In this document: positions 11,470-22,541 of the stretch, piece by piece
How positions within the stretch are numbered: the stretch's first letter is position 1
Layout: every line of letters starts with the position of its first letter
Source: Montifringilla adamsi
Taxonomy: Eukaryota; Chordata; Aves; Passeriformes; Passeridae
NCBI GenBank assembly: GCA_017590115.1
Contig: JAGGNK010003335.1
Coordinates: forward strand, 9,974,320 to 10,038,319
DNA: 64,000 nt
Direction of reading: 5' to 3'
Translations under genes and position numbers: made by a program
Notes under the pieces: model-generated
Seen by the model: the letters and a program-made list of their open reading frames with translations, nothing else
Told to the model about the DNA's origin: nothing
The model's database searches: none

Positions 11470-13280
11470 TTAGAAGAATCTGCCAACTTTTCCTGTGTAA
11501 AACAGCATAACATATCAACAATATTTTCACTCCTTGGTTCTTGACATCCACTCACCATTATGGACTATTTAATAACTGAAGGGAAAAGGAGATGCTGCAA
11601 TTTTCTCTACAACAGCTGCATCTTCTCTTTGTCCTGATCAACCTTACACTGGCTTCTTACAGCTAAGTAGCATCAGGAGGACATTATCAGCAGCAGTTCC
11701 CTGATCAGAGAAAGCCACAAACCCACTCAAAAGTCACTGCATATATTATTTCTTTTCACCAAGTGAAATACATCTCACTGTGGTTCTTTTTTATTAAAGC
11801 ATTCTGAAGTGCCTCTGTGCAGCATGCTTTACACCTAGTCAAGTGTCCTTTCCACTGGCTGCTGCTGGAAGTCACCTCTTTGGGACAAAATTTGTCTCTT
11901 TCAGAGAAATAATTGGAAGAAGGAAATGGAGGGAGCCCTTAACACTGCAGATTCCCTTGAATTTTATGCAACAGGATGGGGGATGCACCTCCAAGGTGTT
12001 GGACAGGGGGCAAAGTCCTCTCTTTCAGTCATGGTAGTATCCAAGGGACAACACAGAGCTAAGTTTTACCTGTGAAATTCTGTGAGGTGCAATAAAGAGG
12101 TCTGTTTTGCCCACAACAGTGAAGCTGGGGTGCTGCAGCAGCCCAGGGTGGTGCTGCTCCCCTGGCCTGGAGCACCCCATGCTTTCCCTCCAGCAAGAGC
12201 CCTGACATGAGCAGGGCTCAGCTCCAGCTCCCTGCCTGCTGTCAGCGAGCAGCTGCCAGCTCCTTCCCGCAGCTCTGCCCAGGAGTGGGTGTGCAGGTGG
12301 GCACTCTGCTCCTTACCCACTCCACACCTTGCTGTCTCCTTGCACATCCAGCCTGCAGCCACAGGGAACAGCAGTTATGCAGGCAAACACCCTTCCCTGG
12401 GAGCAAGTGAAACAAATCCCACAATTAACCCAGCGAAGGCAGAGGGATTCTTCAGTCTCCTGTATTCAACTGCCAGACCAGTCAGGAGGCTGCAGCAGCC
12501 TGAGATTTTGACCAGATGAAAGGAGAAAATTCATAGCAGCGTTTGGGGTCTCTGTCTCTCCCTCCTGGCTCTCCCTTTTCCTGTTGCTTCTCTGCTGGAG
12601 TCAGAGGTTTGTTCCAGCCAAGTAACCTGTGGCAGTGGGCTCAGGCAAGAGGGCACTGACAATGAGGAAATGAGTGGAGGGAGACATGCAGAAAACCACA
12701 GCAACAAGGAAAAGAAACCCCCAGAAACACAGTCTGAATATTTCAGCTCTGTTTCAGCAGCTGTCTCAGAAGACTCTGTTAAAGCATGATTTTTCTGTGC
12801 TCCTACTTGTTACCTGAAAAATAAATAGGGAACAAGAAGAGGAAGCAGAGTGCTCAGGCTGGTTTGTCTGAATGAGATGCTGACTCTTTTATGGATACAG
12901 AATTTCAGATTAACAAGGAGATAGATGCTTCTGACATGTTTTAGGAGTGGCTCCAGGGACACAGGTTTTCATCAGATTGGATGCAGTGAGATTCATTTAC
13001 CATGAGCCAAAGGGGGAAGAAGTGAGAGGCCATTTCTGCACTTGCTTTCTGCATGGCTGTCTTTGATGTTGTCTGTAGTTCCTGAGTTGGAACTCTAACC
13101 AGTGTAACCCCTGTGATGGATGGCCATGTGCAGCTTTATTAACTCATTATATCCAACAGGTAATGCTGGAGGCAGTAACTACAACAGGTATTAATGTAGC
13201 AGACATTTAATTGTGTAAACATTTTGTAAATTTATGCTGAATTTTTGGGACTGTGTCTTTACAAAAAAGTACAGGAATTC

Positions 13281-13314
13281 TTTATCTTTTTTTTTTTTTT
13301 CTCTCTCTCTCTAT
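13281..13314 (+). repeat. Poly(T) followed by (CT)n
   Basis: A run of about fourteen T passes directly into about six CT units. It is a pyrimidine-only microsatellite. Confidence 0.85.
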
Positions 13315-14279
13315 GTCTGTCTACACTTCCTATAACTTTTTACAAGGCCAAAAATAAACCAGTGCATGGTCTCCTTAATTTCAAACTGGAAGAGATGAAG
13401 ATTGTTTTGGGATCTTGTGACTAGAAATCTCAGGCTGAGTTTCCCAAGCACTTCTCCTTCCCCTCCATTTCTGAGTATTAAAGAGAACACTGAACACTGA
13501 GAATAGTTTTCAGTGGGGGAAAATGCATGTACTGGTTGCACTGCAACATAAAATATAGACTTGCATGCCAATTTTTGTCCTGTCAGATGTGTTCTGGTGA
13601 GAAGCAGTGGAGTACACACCAGAGATGACAAGGCTCTACCTCTCCTTCTCGTCCTCTAGCTGTAAATAGCCTCCAGTTATTATTATCTCAGACATTCAGC
13701 CCAGCTCTCTAATGAAAAGATTTTCCTTTAGCAAATTCAGAGTGGCCTCAGAAGAGTGTTTATTATGAAAACCTTCAGGAGCAAAGCAAGGATTTGGCAA
13801 AGGACCTGGCTGGGTGAGAGCTGCCGTGTGCAATGCCCGTGCTAGGGACTGTAACACACAGCAAACATCAGACCTCCAGGTGCTCTGGAGTCACTGCTGG
13901 GGGGAAAAGCCCCTGCAGCTCTTGGTCCTCCTGTCCCAGGAGCTGCAGCATCTCCCAGGAGATGCAGCCAGAGGCTGCTGCTTTCCCACAGAGAGGGATC
14001 TGCTAACAGGGAGCAGGGGGGAGCTTGGAGGATGTGCTCATCACAGCCCATGGCTAATGCAGATAACAACCTTCCTCAGTCACCTCCCTGACAGTGGATC
14101 TTTTTCTGCCTCATTGGAGGCCGGGGGGAGGATCAGCTTTGTTATTCACTACCCAGCCTGGGTTCTTTCTTTCAAACACGATGCCAGATGGCCAACAATT
14201 TTGATTCAGGTGAACAGCTCATTTAGCAGGATCAGGCTGGCAATTCAGTGATTTCAAGAGCAAACATCAACTCAGCAGC

Positions 14280-14295
14280 AAAAAAAAAAAAAAAA
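14280..14295 (+). repeat. Poly(A) run
   Basis: A run of about sixteen A follows 'cagcagc'. No retroposon body was recognised. Confidence 0.7.
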
Positions 14296-15003
14296 CCAAC
14301 AAAGGGGCCAAGCCATAAAATATTGAAATAGGCATGGGGATGCACCTGAGTCTTGCCTCCAAAAAAGGTTAATGAATTTTAAGGATCTTCAGACCTACTT
14401 AGAGGAAACCTTTACTCACCATGCAACTGCATGTATATATGAATTAAAAAAACTGAAACAGGCTTTCTAGAATACCTTAAGACAATGAAATGCTTTTTTT
14501 CATAGTACATCCATCATGCAAAATGTCAAATACAGTTTGCAGAGAAAATCAAACAGAATTCAAAGAGGAAAAGAAGGTCTGAAGGTGAAGTAGCAAGCAC
14601 CACTGAGAAGTGACAGAATGTCAGAGAGCAAGGCTCCTCATGCCCTTGGCTGTTTATTTATTTTTATAGCTGGTAACTTTATGTTGCTGCAGAGACTTAT
14701 TTATACTTTTTAAAAATTTATTTTAAAGCCTAGATTTACAGATAAATAAATGACCCTTAAGTTATTTATTGGAAACTTCTCTCTGCCTCAAGTTGAATAT
14801 TTCACTTATACTCACTATTGAGTCCATGGTGGAGCAGAGTGAGGTGTGTGAGGAACACTTGAGCTCAGAGAACTGTCTTCTTTTGGTAATTACTCCTCCT
14901 GCACAGAAATATTTTCAGATTCACAGTTTTAATTTGTTTCTTTGGGTTCAAGACACAAATCTCACTTGGCTTTGTTACTTAGCAAGCAATTGAGGCACTT
15001 GAA

Positions 15004-15118
15004 GTGTCCAAGGATGGGGCTTGGAACAACCTGTTCTAGTGGAAGGTGCTCCTGCCCATGGCAGGGAGGCTGGAACCAGATGAGATTTAAGATCCCTTCA
15101 AATCCAAATCATTCTGTG
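15004..15118 (+). mobile_element. CR1 LINE 3' end fragment
   Basis: The plus strand reads 'gtgtccaaggatggggcttgg', 'caacctgttctagtgg', 'cctgcccatggcaggg', 'ttaagatcccttcaaatcc' and 'attctgtg' in the order of the avian CR1 3' UTR. It is a short, 5'-truncated copy ending at its natural 3' end near 15118. No coding capacity remains. Confidence 0.88.
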
Positions 15119-18100
15119 CTCCTCTTCGGCAGTGGGAGCAGGATTTGCTGAGGACTTCTCTCCAGGCACTTCTATCCCACCCAGCAGGACTCGCTGGGCA
15201 GAAGCAGCAGCCCAGCGCTGTAGAGCTGCAAGAGCCTCTCCTGCTTTCCAACACTGTGTATTTTGTCACTGAATAGCCCCACTGGGGGGCAGAATCTCTC
15301 CCCACTATAGATTTATATCAGTAAATATGCAGATTTTTCCCTTTGATGTTGTTGCTCTTAATTAAAACCTATACAGGAGCAGACTGTAACCCAGAATACT
15401 CATTTCCAGGAAGGGCGAGTATTAGCTGAGCTCCTAACTCTTGGATGAACTCCCTCTTTTGCAGCATTGTCTTATGCATTGAGGTCTCTGAAAAGGTTTA
15501 TTAGCCTAGATTTACACCCAGTTTATTTCCTGTTAGAGGGTCCCTCCTCACATCAGCTGCTTTCTCAGGGGGCCAAGGCAATTAGACAGCAGTGGAAAAG
15601 AAACACTACTGTATTTACATTTAATAGCCTTGGCTTGATGCCCTGAACTTCCTATGAAATCTGCTGTGAGGATGGCTATAAAAAACATGAGTGATTGACA
15701 AAAGAACAGAGAGTCTCCCTTTCAGGGTGCTGGGATGGCTGTGAGCAGAGCTCATCTCCTGGCTGGCCCCATTAAAGAAAATTTCCCCTGGGTCACCCTG
15801 TGAGGCATCACTGGCTTGGTGTGAGGATGCCCGGGCTGACCCAGGGCAGGAGCAGCAGCAAAATTGCACCAATCCCAGATTTACAACAGGAAATGGAGGA
15901 ACTATGAAGTCCTCCCCTGACCCAAAAGTTGATATTTTTATGTACTGCAGGGCTGTCTGCTCACTGGCTGTGCAAAAAGGGACAGAAAAGCCCAGATCAG
16001 TGCATGCCCATGAATTAGTTTTTTTTGTTCTCAAATAGTCAGGTATGGTCCTGGTTTGAATGTGGCTTTTCAAAAATTTCCAACAATTATTTCCAGCACA
16101 AATAATGCCTGTGGAGTGGGAGTAGCATTTATTTGGTGCAGAGGGAATCAGTTCAATCAGGCATTTCCATAGCATGAAGGTAGAACAGGTCTGAAAAGAA
16201 AAAAAGATAACAATGTCACAATAAAGAATACTAATCCCATAATTAAACAAGACAAATTAATCTCTGGGACAAAGAAATATCAAAGGTCAATTTATTGTTA
16301 TTTGTCCTCAGGAAATTTCCTTTCTTATTCTGATAAAAATAAAAAGACTGCAGTTTGTAAAGACCTGTTACTTTTCAGAGAAAAATAAGAAAATCTGGGA
16401 TTTTTTTCTCTTTATGTCCATCCATTGTTATTTTGATTTTGACAAACATAAGGCATCAAAAATTGCTACAAATGCAGGCAATCTGAAAAGATAATAAACA
16501 GTTCAGTGCATAGGAGAGCAGAACAGTCTTACAACCTTCCAAAACAGCATCCTAATGTTCCATTTTAATTAAATACAGATTTTCAAAAGACAGTTAACAG
16601 AGCAAGCACATCCAAGCAGGTTGGGAATGTTGATTTCTTTTCCTTAATTGTGTTGTGAAGCCACCTCCACAGCTAATAGAATAACAAATTAGCATGGAGG
16701 ACAAAAGAACACAGTAACGACACAAATGAATAAGGAGAAATGAGATGGAGAATGAGGAAGTGATGGGGACCGAGCCATGCTGGCTCCCCTCTCCCTCATC
16801 CACTCTCACAGGCCTGGCCAGAAGCCCCCAGTGTCACCCAGCAGCCCCTGGCCCTGTGTCACCCCCTTGTCCTGAGCCCCTGGTGGCCACTGATTCTCCT
16901 TCAGCTGGTGTTTATTACAAAGCAAAACATCCCCTCCTTGTCCCTTGGCTGTTTCCTCCCAGCCAGGACATGGAACACACGTTCTCAGAGTTCCTGGGCT
17001 TAAATTTCATTTTGGAGGCAATCAACTTCAACAGAGCTGCTGATTGCAGCAGGACAGGGATTAGATCCTAGGTGAATAAAATAACATTTCTCCACCTTCC
17101 CAGTTCTAGTCTGCCCATGCTGCACTCACTGTGGCCATTGCTGGGGGGAAAAGAACCACAATAAAATAGGCAAAAAAAACCAAAACATTTTAGGGGAAAT
17201 AGCAATGAACAGGCTTTTCCAAGGGTTTCTTCCCCCACAAACTTTGAATTTTTTCTTAAAGTTCCTACAGAAATCAACATTCAAAACCTGCCACTGTGCT
17301 TTGATGCTTTTTTTTTGATCATCAATCAAGCATAAAGACAGCAACAGGATGCACTGTGTCATGTTTGTGTCATTGTAATGTGAGGCTTTGGGGATGTGTT
17401 AAAACCACATAAAAGTTTCCAGATTCAATTTGGATAAGCCATTCAAAATAATCTCACTGATTAGCTGAAGTCTGCTTATTTGGACACACTTCAGGCATAG
17501 CCTTTGCCTCTGGATTTCCCTTTCAGCACTGCTGAAAGCACCTTGAGGAATGAAAACTTCACAGCTTTCTTCCTTGGGCCACTTGGAATGAGAAAAGCAT
17601 CAAAATGAAAAGTGGTGGGAAAAGAACCAAACTTTTTCAGCATTTATCACAGTTGATATAATTTTAAGGCACAGTAGAATTTTTTAGGAGATTTCTCATT
17701 TTACTGGAATGATTTTAACACTTTCTGATACTGAGAGTAGGCAGTGGCAGTGGCTGAAACGACTAGAGAGACAGCTTCTAAAGTTCTTCAAAAATTCATA
17801 TTTTGATCACACCTGAAAATTGAAGGCCTCTCATCTCTTGAAGTGCACTAGATTAATTCTGATGCAACACAAATTTTTCTCCAGGCTGTGGTGGAGAGCA
17901 AAACTGAATGTCTATTCTGCTTCTGTGATGTCCAAGTTAAATTTATAGGCAGAGACGTGCAAAGGAAGGAAACACGGAGGGATCAAGACTCTGCTGCCTC
18001 TCCTTTAGCAGAAGAGGGCCTGGCCAGTGTGAGAGCTCCTTTGTTCTGCAGCCAGTGTCCCCTGAGGTGCCACCAGAGGCTTTGCTGCCTGCCCCAACCC

Positions 18101-18594
18101 ATGCATAGCTTTTTGCATGGTTTTCTCTTACATATCCTAAATCACACAGTCCTGCCACCATATAAAAGTCAGACCTGCATGATCCTTCATAATCTTACCC
18201 AGAGCTTGTGCTGGACCTCCTGAGCCACCAGGGAGCTGGAGATGCACATCAAGTTCTGTGCCAGGGCTCAGAGCTGAGGCTCAGCTCTCTGCTGAGTGTC
18301 TACAGATGCCAGCCTGGAGCACGGACACTGCAAACTGCGGTGGCTTTGCTGGGGACACAGGACTGCCACAGCTCTCCCATCTACTCACATTCCCTCCTCC
18401 CTGCCTGGCTGCTCTCTGAGCTCCTCACTCTGTGTTTTCTGCTGCCCTCCCTCACCCCCCTGCACTGCTGGTGCCTCCAACCTGGTGTGCAGGTGCTGGG
18501 GTCCCTCTGGGGCTGGCACAGCCTCACAAACTGCTCAGCTGCAAATTTCAAAACCACCTGCCCTTCTGCCTTCTCCAGCCACCTGGTCTTTGAG
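15119..18594. other. Gene-free stretch, unique sequence
   Basis: This stretch contains the longest open frame of the window (15621-16250 minus, 209 codons). That frame begins at TTG and shows no recognisable domain, so it is not called. No RNA gene or clear interspersed repeat was seen. Confidence 0.4.
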
Positions 18595-18656
18595 ATTTTT
18601 TTGGGGTGTTTTTTTTTTGTTTGTTTGTTTGTTTGTTTGTTTTGTTTTGTTTTTTG

Positions 18657-18688
<32 letters not shown>

Positions 18689-18691
18689 TAT
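18595..18691 (+). repeat. (GTTT)n / T-rich microsatellite
   Basis: The tract holds two blocks of GTTT units separated by 'ttttttggggtttttt'. It begins with 'tttttttggggtg' and ends with 'tttttta'. On the minus strand it is (AAAC)n. The Phe/Cys/Val-rich frames here translate only this repeat. Confidence 0.92.
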
Positions 18692-21600
18692 AGGCAGGAA
18701 ACCCAAAGCAGTGCTGTGCAAAACTGACTCTCCAGGGGCTGCCCAGCTGTGTGACAGGTCACAGAGAGAGGAGCAAACCCATCATGCTGGACAAGCAATT
18801 TCCATGCAACTGGCAGCAGAAATGAAGACTGACTCGCAGGCCGTGAAGACAGCAGGCAGAGGGGACAGAAATTGCTGTTGGCCAGGCAGAACACCCATTT
18901 CATTACTGCATTGGCAGATCCCCCAAAGAAACCCTGCACACAAGCCATCAATTCATATTTAAGCAGTGAATAATATCAACAAACATCCAGAGGAAGGAAT
19001 ATATGCAAACAGTTCTTACTCCTACAGCAGTGTCCTATTGCTCTGCAGTTTTATCAGGACTGTTCTCCCTCCCTTGCCAGAAACTTGTCTGACAAGTAAA
19101 AAAGAAGAGACCTTTTTGAAAGGGTTTCTCAGGACTGCAGAGCATTTGGACAAATGATCCTAGATGAGCCACAAACTGAGTTATGCTGTGCAAGAGGTTA
19201 GTGAAGTCATGGTAGCTCCCACTCCCCAGGCAGCCAGAGCACCTTTCTTGAAAAACTTCCATCTGGCAGTGCCTGATAAAACTTGGCCTGGCCACAGTGG
19301 AGTTTACCAGTGGGGAATCCAGTGAGAACTCTTGGAAGACCAAAAAAGTGCCAGAGAGGAGCAAACACTCAGTGCTGAGGGTCTGTGAGCTCTTCATGTG
19401 CATGCCCTGGTGCTCCTGACACTCTGAGACTGTCATCATCTCTCCATTCCTGGGGTAGTGGGAATGTTCTCATGTGCAGGACACAGCACTGCTGTGTTAT
19501 TCTGAGTACAGCACAGCAAATACTCTGGAGGATTCAGACACATCTTGCCAGACACCTCTATGACACTTCTGTATTGATCACCAAGCTGCAGTGGGAATTA
19601 TGAATGCCCTTTCTTTTTAATTCCATCGCTGTGGAAAAAAAGGAATGAACAAATATAAGGTTGAAAAAAGGATTAATTTCACTGAGTCTGGCCAGACCTT
19701 GGATGCAAAGGCACCAGATCACATTAAAGTGCCAAGTAATGAACTGAAATAGTTCATTCAGGCTTGGAATCTCCTCCTAGCCTGAGACATGAGGAGTGAG
19801 TTTGTTTGCCTGATTATCCTTCACCACCCCATCCTGAGGAGCTGCTTGTTGAACGCTCCCCCCAGCACAAGAGAAAGGGGGCCCTGAGAGACCTCCTGTG
19901 CAAAGCTCATGTGGGCAGAGCAGTTTGAAAATTAAACTTCCTCCAAGCAAAACCATCCGTAATTTCCTCCCAAATGCCTCCTCCTGAGCCGAGGAATAAA
20001 AGTTGCAAAATCAACAGAGGCATCTATTTTCCCTAAGGCAATGCACAGGAGCTGACCTAGCAAAAGCTTGTCTTTGTTTTGCTGCTACAAATTTTTCCTT
20101 TTGCTTTGGTCTTGTTTTGTTTCTAGTGGTACCAATCTAGCTGCCCAAAGTGTCTCTGTTCCCGTAGAATAATAATCAACTTCCTAGATCAACAGCTTTA
20201 TGTAATGAATAATAAAAAAGAATATCTGAGTAACACAGCTCAGCAGCATTGTATCTTATCCATTCTTCCCTCATGAAGGAATTTAGAAAAGTTAAGACAT
20301 CATCTAAATATTTTTAAAAGGGAGGAATGATGCCAGAATTCGATGACACATATGCATATTAGCAGTGGGAATAAAAGTTAACAGATATTAATATTCTTCT
20401 CTGGGAGGTGGACTTTTTGCTTAACTTTTCTTGGAACAAACAGAGTCTATGCAACAAGCAGAGCCAACACTTATCTCTCTCCTCTATTATCTCAGAGCTG
20501 CTTTAGCACTAAACTTTTACCTTTTGCTACCGTACAATTTTAGTGAAAGTCTTCAATTAGCTTCTGTCTACTTGTCAGAAAGCTATTTATCCCCCCTGTA
20601 GGTGTGATTTCTACATTTAGGACGAACTGTGTGCTCATCTTCGTGCAGAACCCTTCCCAAGCTGGGGACCACAAAAGGCACATTGCTGGAAGGTGGAGCA
20701 GTTGTCGTGACTGGCAGTGGATCACTGTAGCCACACACAGCACAGGGTGCCCTTGGCTGTGTCTGGGAAGGGCTGCAGAAAACCCCTGTTGCACATGGCC
20801 TTGAGAGGTCTTCTGATAAACATGATTTTCAAATAAAAAGATGTTATTCCATCCTTTTCATGGGTAGGTTGTGCTGTGTCACAGCACCAGCTGAGCTGTC
20901 AGCTCCCGTGAGCCAGGGCTGCCTAACTGGTATTTAGAGCATGTCAAGAGAACAGCAGTGAGGGTAACAGGGCTTGATGTGAACTTCTGCAACACTTGGA
21001 TTGAGGGGATGATAAAATAAAAAGTGGAATACTGTTTCCCAAAGCTGAAGCAAGATGTATTTACTGTGCTTGTGCTGGTTCACCAACAGTGCTGGTGGTA
21101 AGGACAGAAGGTCCTTAGAGGAGAAGGGCAAATGGAGAGGGAGCAGTACCAGCCAAGGGGAGAAGTTGGGATAGGGACCCGGGGAAAGAAGGAATGTAGT
21201 GGCACTCCTAGATAAAGCTTTAGGGATTTTTGGGGGAGCTGTTTAAACATTTCCATAATTGTGAGCAAGTCAGGACTCTGATCAGGCTTTAAACAGTAAA
21301 AGCCAGCATTTATTAGAGTGCACACTGGAGCCATTAACTTATGAAAGAAGTGGGTTCAGTAACCCATGTCCCTCTCCCACCATGCACCCACAGAGCAGGC
21401 CAAGCCTCTGCTGGCTCTCAGTCCAGAAACTCAGCCAGTTTCTGGGTGCACATATTTTGCTCTTTAGTCCTTTCTCAAGAAGCTGCCCCACCCCTGAATG
21501 CTGTGTACCCTCCAAGGGGCACAAACACCTCCCTAAGCCTGGTAACACCCTCTAGCCTGGGTGTTTCCCCCTAAAGCAGGAGGAGAATGGACACAGGGGA

Positions 21601-22491
21601 GCTGTGAGGGTGTTTGCCTGTATCAAATACACCCAGACAATAAATACACCCAAAGATTTGCTTTCTGTCAAGTGTGAGATGATAAGAAGACAGAGAAGTA
21701 TAGCAGCAGTGAAGGCCACTTAAATTGAGAATTAGACCCTTCTCCCCTATTTTTTTCTTGCTAATTAGACTCAGCAAATCCCCCAACCTTTCTCTGAACT
21801 TTTCTGCTCTCCTTTCTCTGAGTCCTTGGGCTGTTGTGTTTGCTGCTGCCCACATGGAGCCGTGACCCTGGACGTGGAGCTGCTGCTCTCCCCCGGCTGA
21901 AGTCAGCTTACAGGGCAGGCTGCACACAGCAAAGCTGTCAAGCCTTCATTTAACATGATGGAAAGCCTTGCCAAGGAGGAACACTCCCTTATTCATCACA
22001 CGCTGCTGACACCCTGCACGGAGACCCAAAATGGCTGCTTGGCTGTAGATAAGGTCTTGCTGGTGTTTAACCTCCCCTCCTGGGCAGCAGAGGGGGGAAA
22101 CTGTGATTAACAGCCCCCATCTGTCTGTGTGCTGGAGACTGAGCTCTGCCTTGGAAAGATGTCCATGGAGCTGAGATACCCGAAGTTATCATGGCTTTGG
22201 TGTCCTTTGTAGCACCATTAAAAAAAAAATAAAAATCAAGTGTATTGTGTTTTCCAAGGGTTTTATACTTTTTGCCTGCACTTTGAGCCTGCCCAGCCTG
22301 CTGGACCTGAGATAATTTTGCCCATTGGGTCACCAGAGCGTTCTCTGAGGTGACAAGGCAGGAGAGCAAGATGAGAAGCTGCCACATCCTGCCTGGCAGA
22401 GCAGGCTCCTTCTCCAGTGGGCAGGGAGCATCTGCAGGATGGGATGGATGTGAGCCCAGACACAGAGGGTTGGGTGAAGGGCTGGTTATCC
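18692..22491. other. Gene-free stretch, unique sequence
   Basis: No gene was supported. Between 21.75 and 22.1 kb the sequence is less repetitive and could be conserved noncoding DNA, but this cannot be judged without alignment. Frames over 100 codons at 18606-18962, 19035-19439 and 21571-21927 have no recognised content. Confidence 0.35.
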
Positions 22492-22523
22492 TTAACCCAA
22501 CACAGATTTAACCCAACACAGAT
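22492..22523 (+). repeat. 16-bp perfect tandem duplication
   Basis: Two adjacent identical copies of 'ttaacccaacacagat' occupy 22492-22507 and 22508-22523. This is a simple slippage-type duplication lying just before a G run. Confidence 0.95.
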
Positions 22524-22530
22524 GGGGAAA

Positions 22531-22541
22531 GGGGGGGGGGG
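22531..22541 (+). repeat. G11 homopolymer
   Basis: Eleven consecutive G follow 'gggga aa' and precede 'tataaag'. This long G run is prone to length error in sequencing and could distort any frame called across it, such as those at 22263-22740 minus. Confidence 0.9.

Larger units (their letters stand above)
11470..15003. other. Gene-free stretch with T/CT and A tracts
   Basis: Unique sequence with a poly(T)-(CT)n tract at 13.28 kb and a poly(A) at 14.28 kb. AT-rich sequence with several 'atttatt' words lies at 14.65-14.77 kb. The 145-codon plus frame at 13814-14251 and the frames near 12.1-12.5 kb show no recognisable domain and are matched by antisense frames. Confidence 0.4.

Noticed and set aside
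15621..16250. Longest open frame, 209 codons, minus strand
   Set aside because: It starts at TTG, shows no domain or signal I recognise, and has no splice or promoter context. A frame of this size is plausible by chance when six frames of 64 kb are scanned.
18208..18962. Frames of 118-161 codons ending in Phe/Cys/Val-rich tails
   Set aside because: The tails are translations of the (GTTT)n microsatellite, which has no stop codons in these frames.
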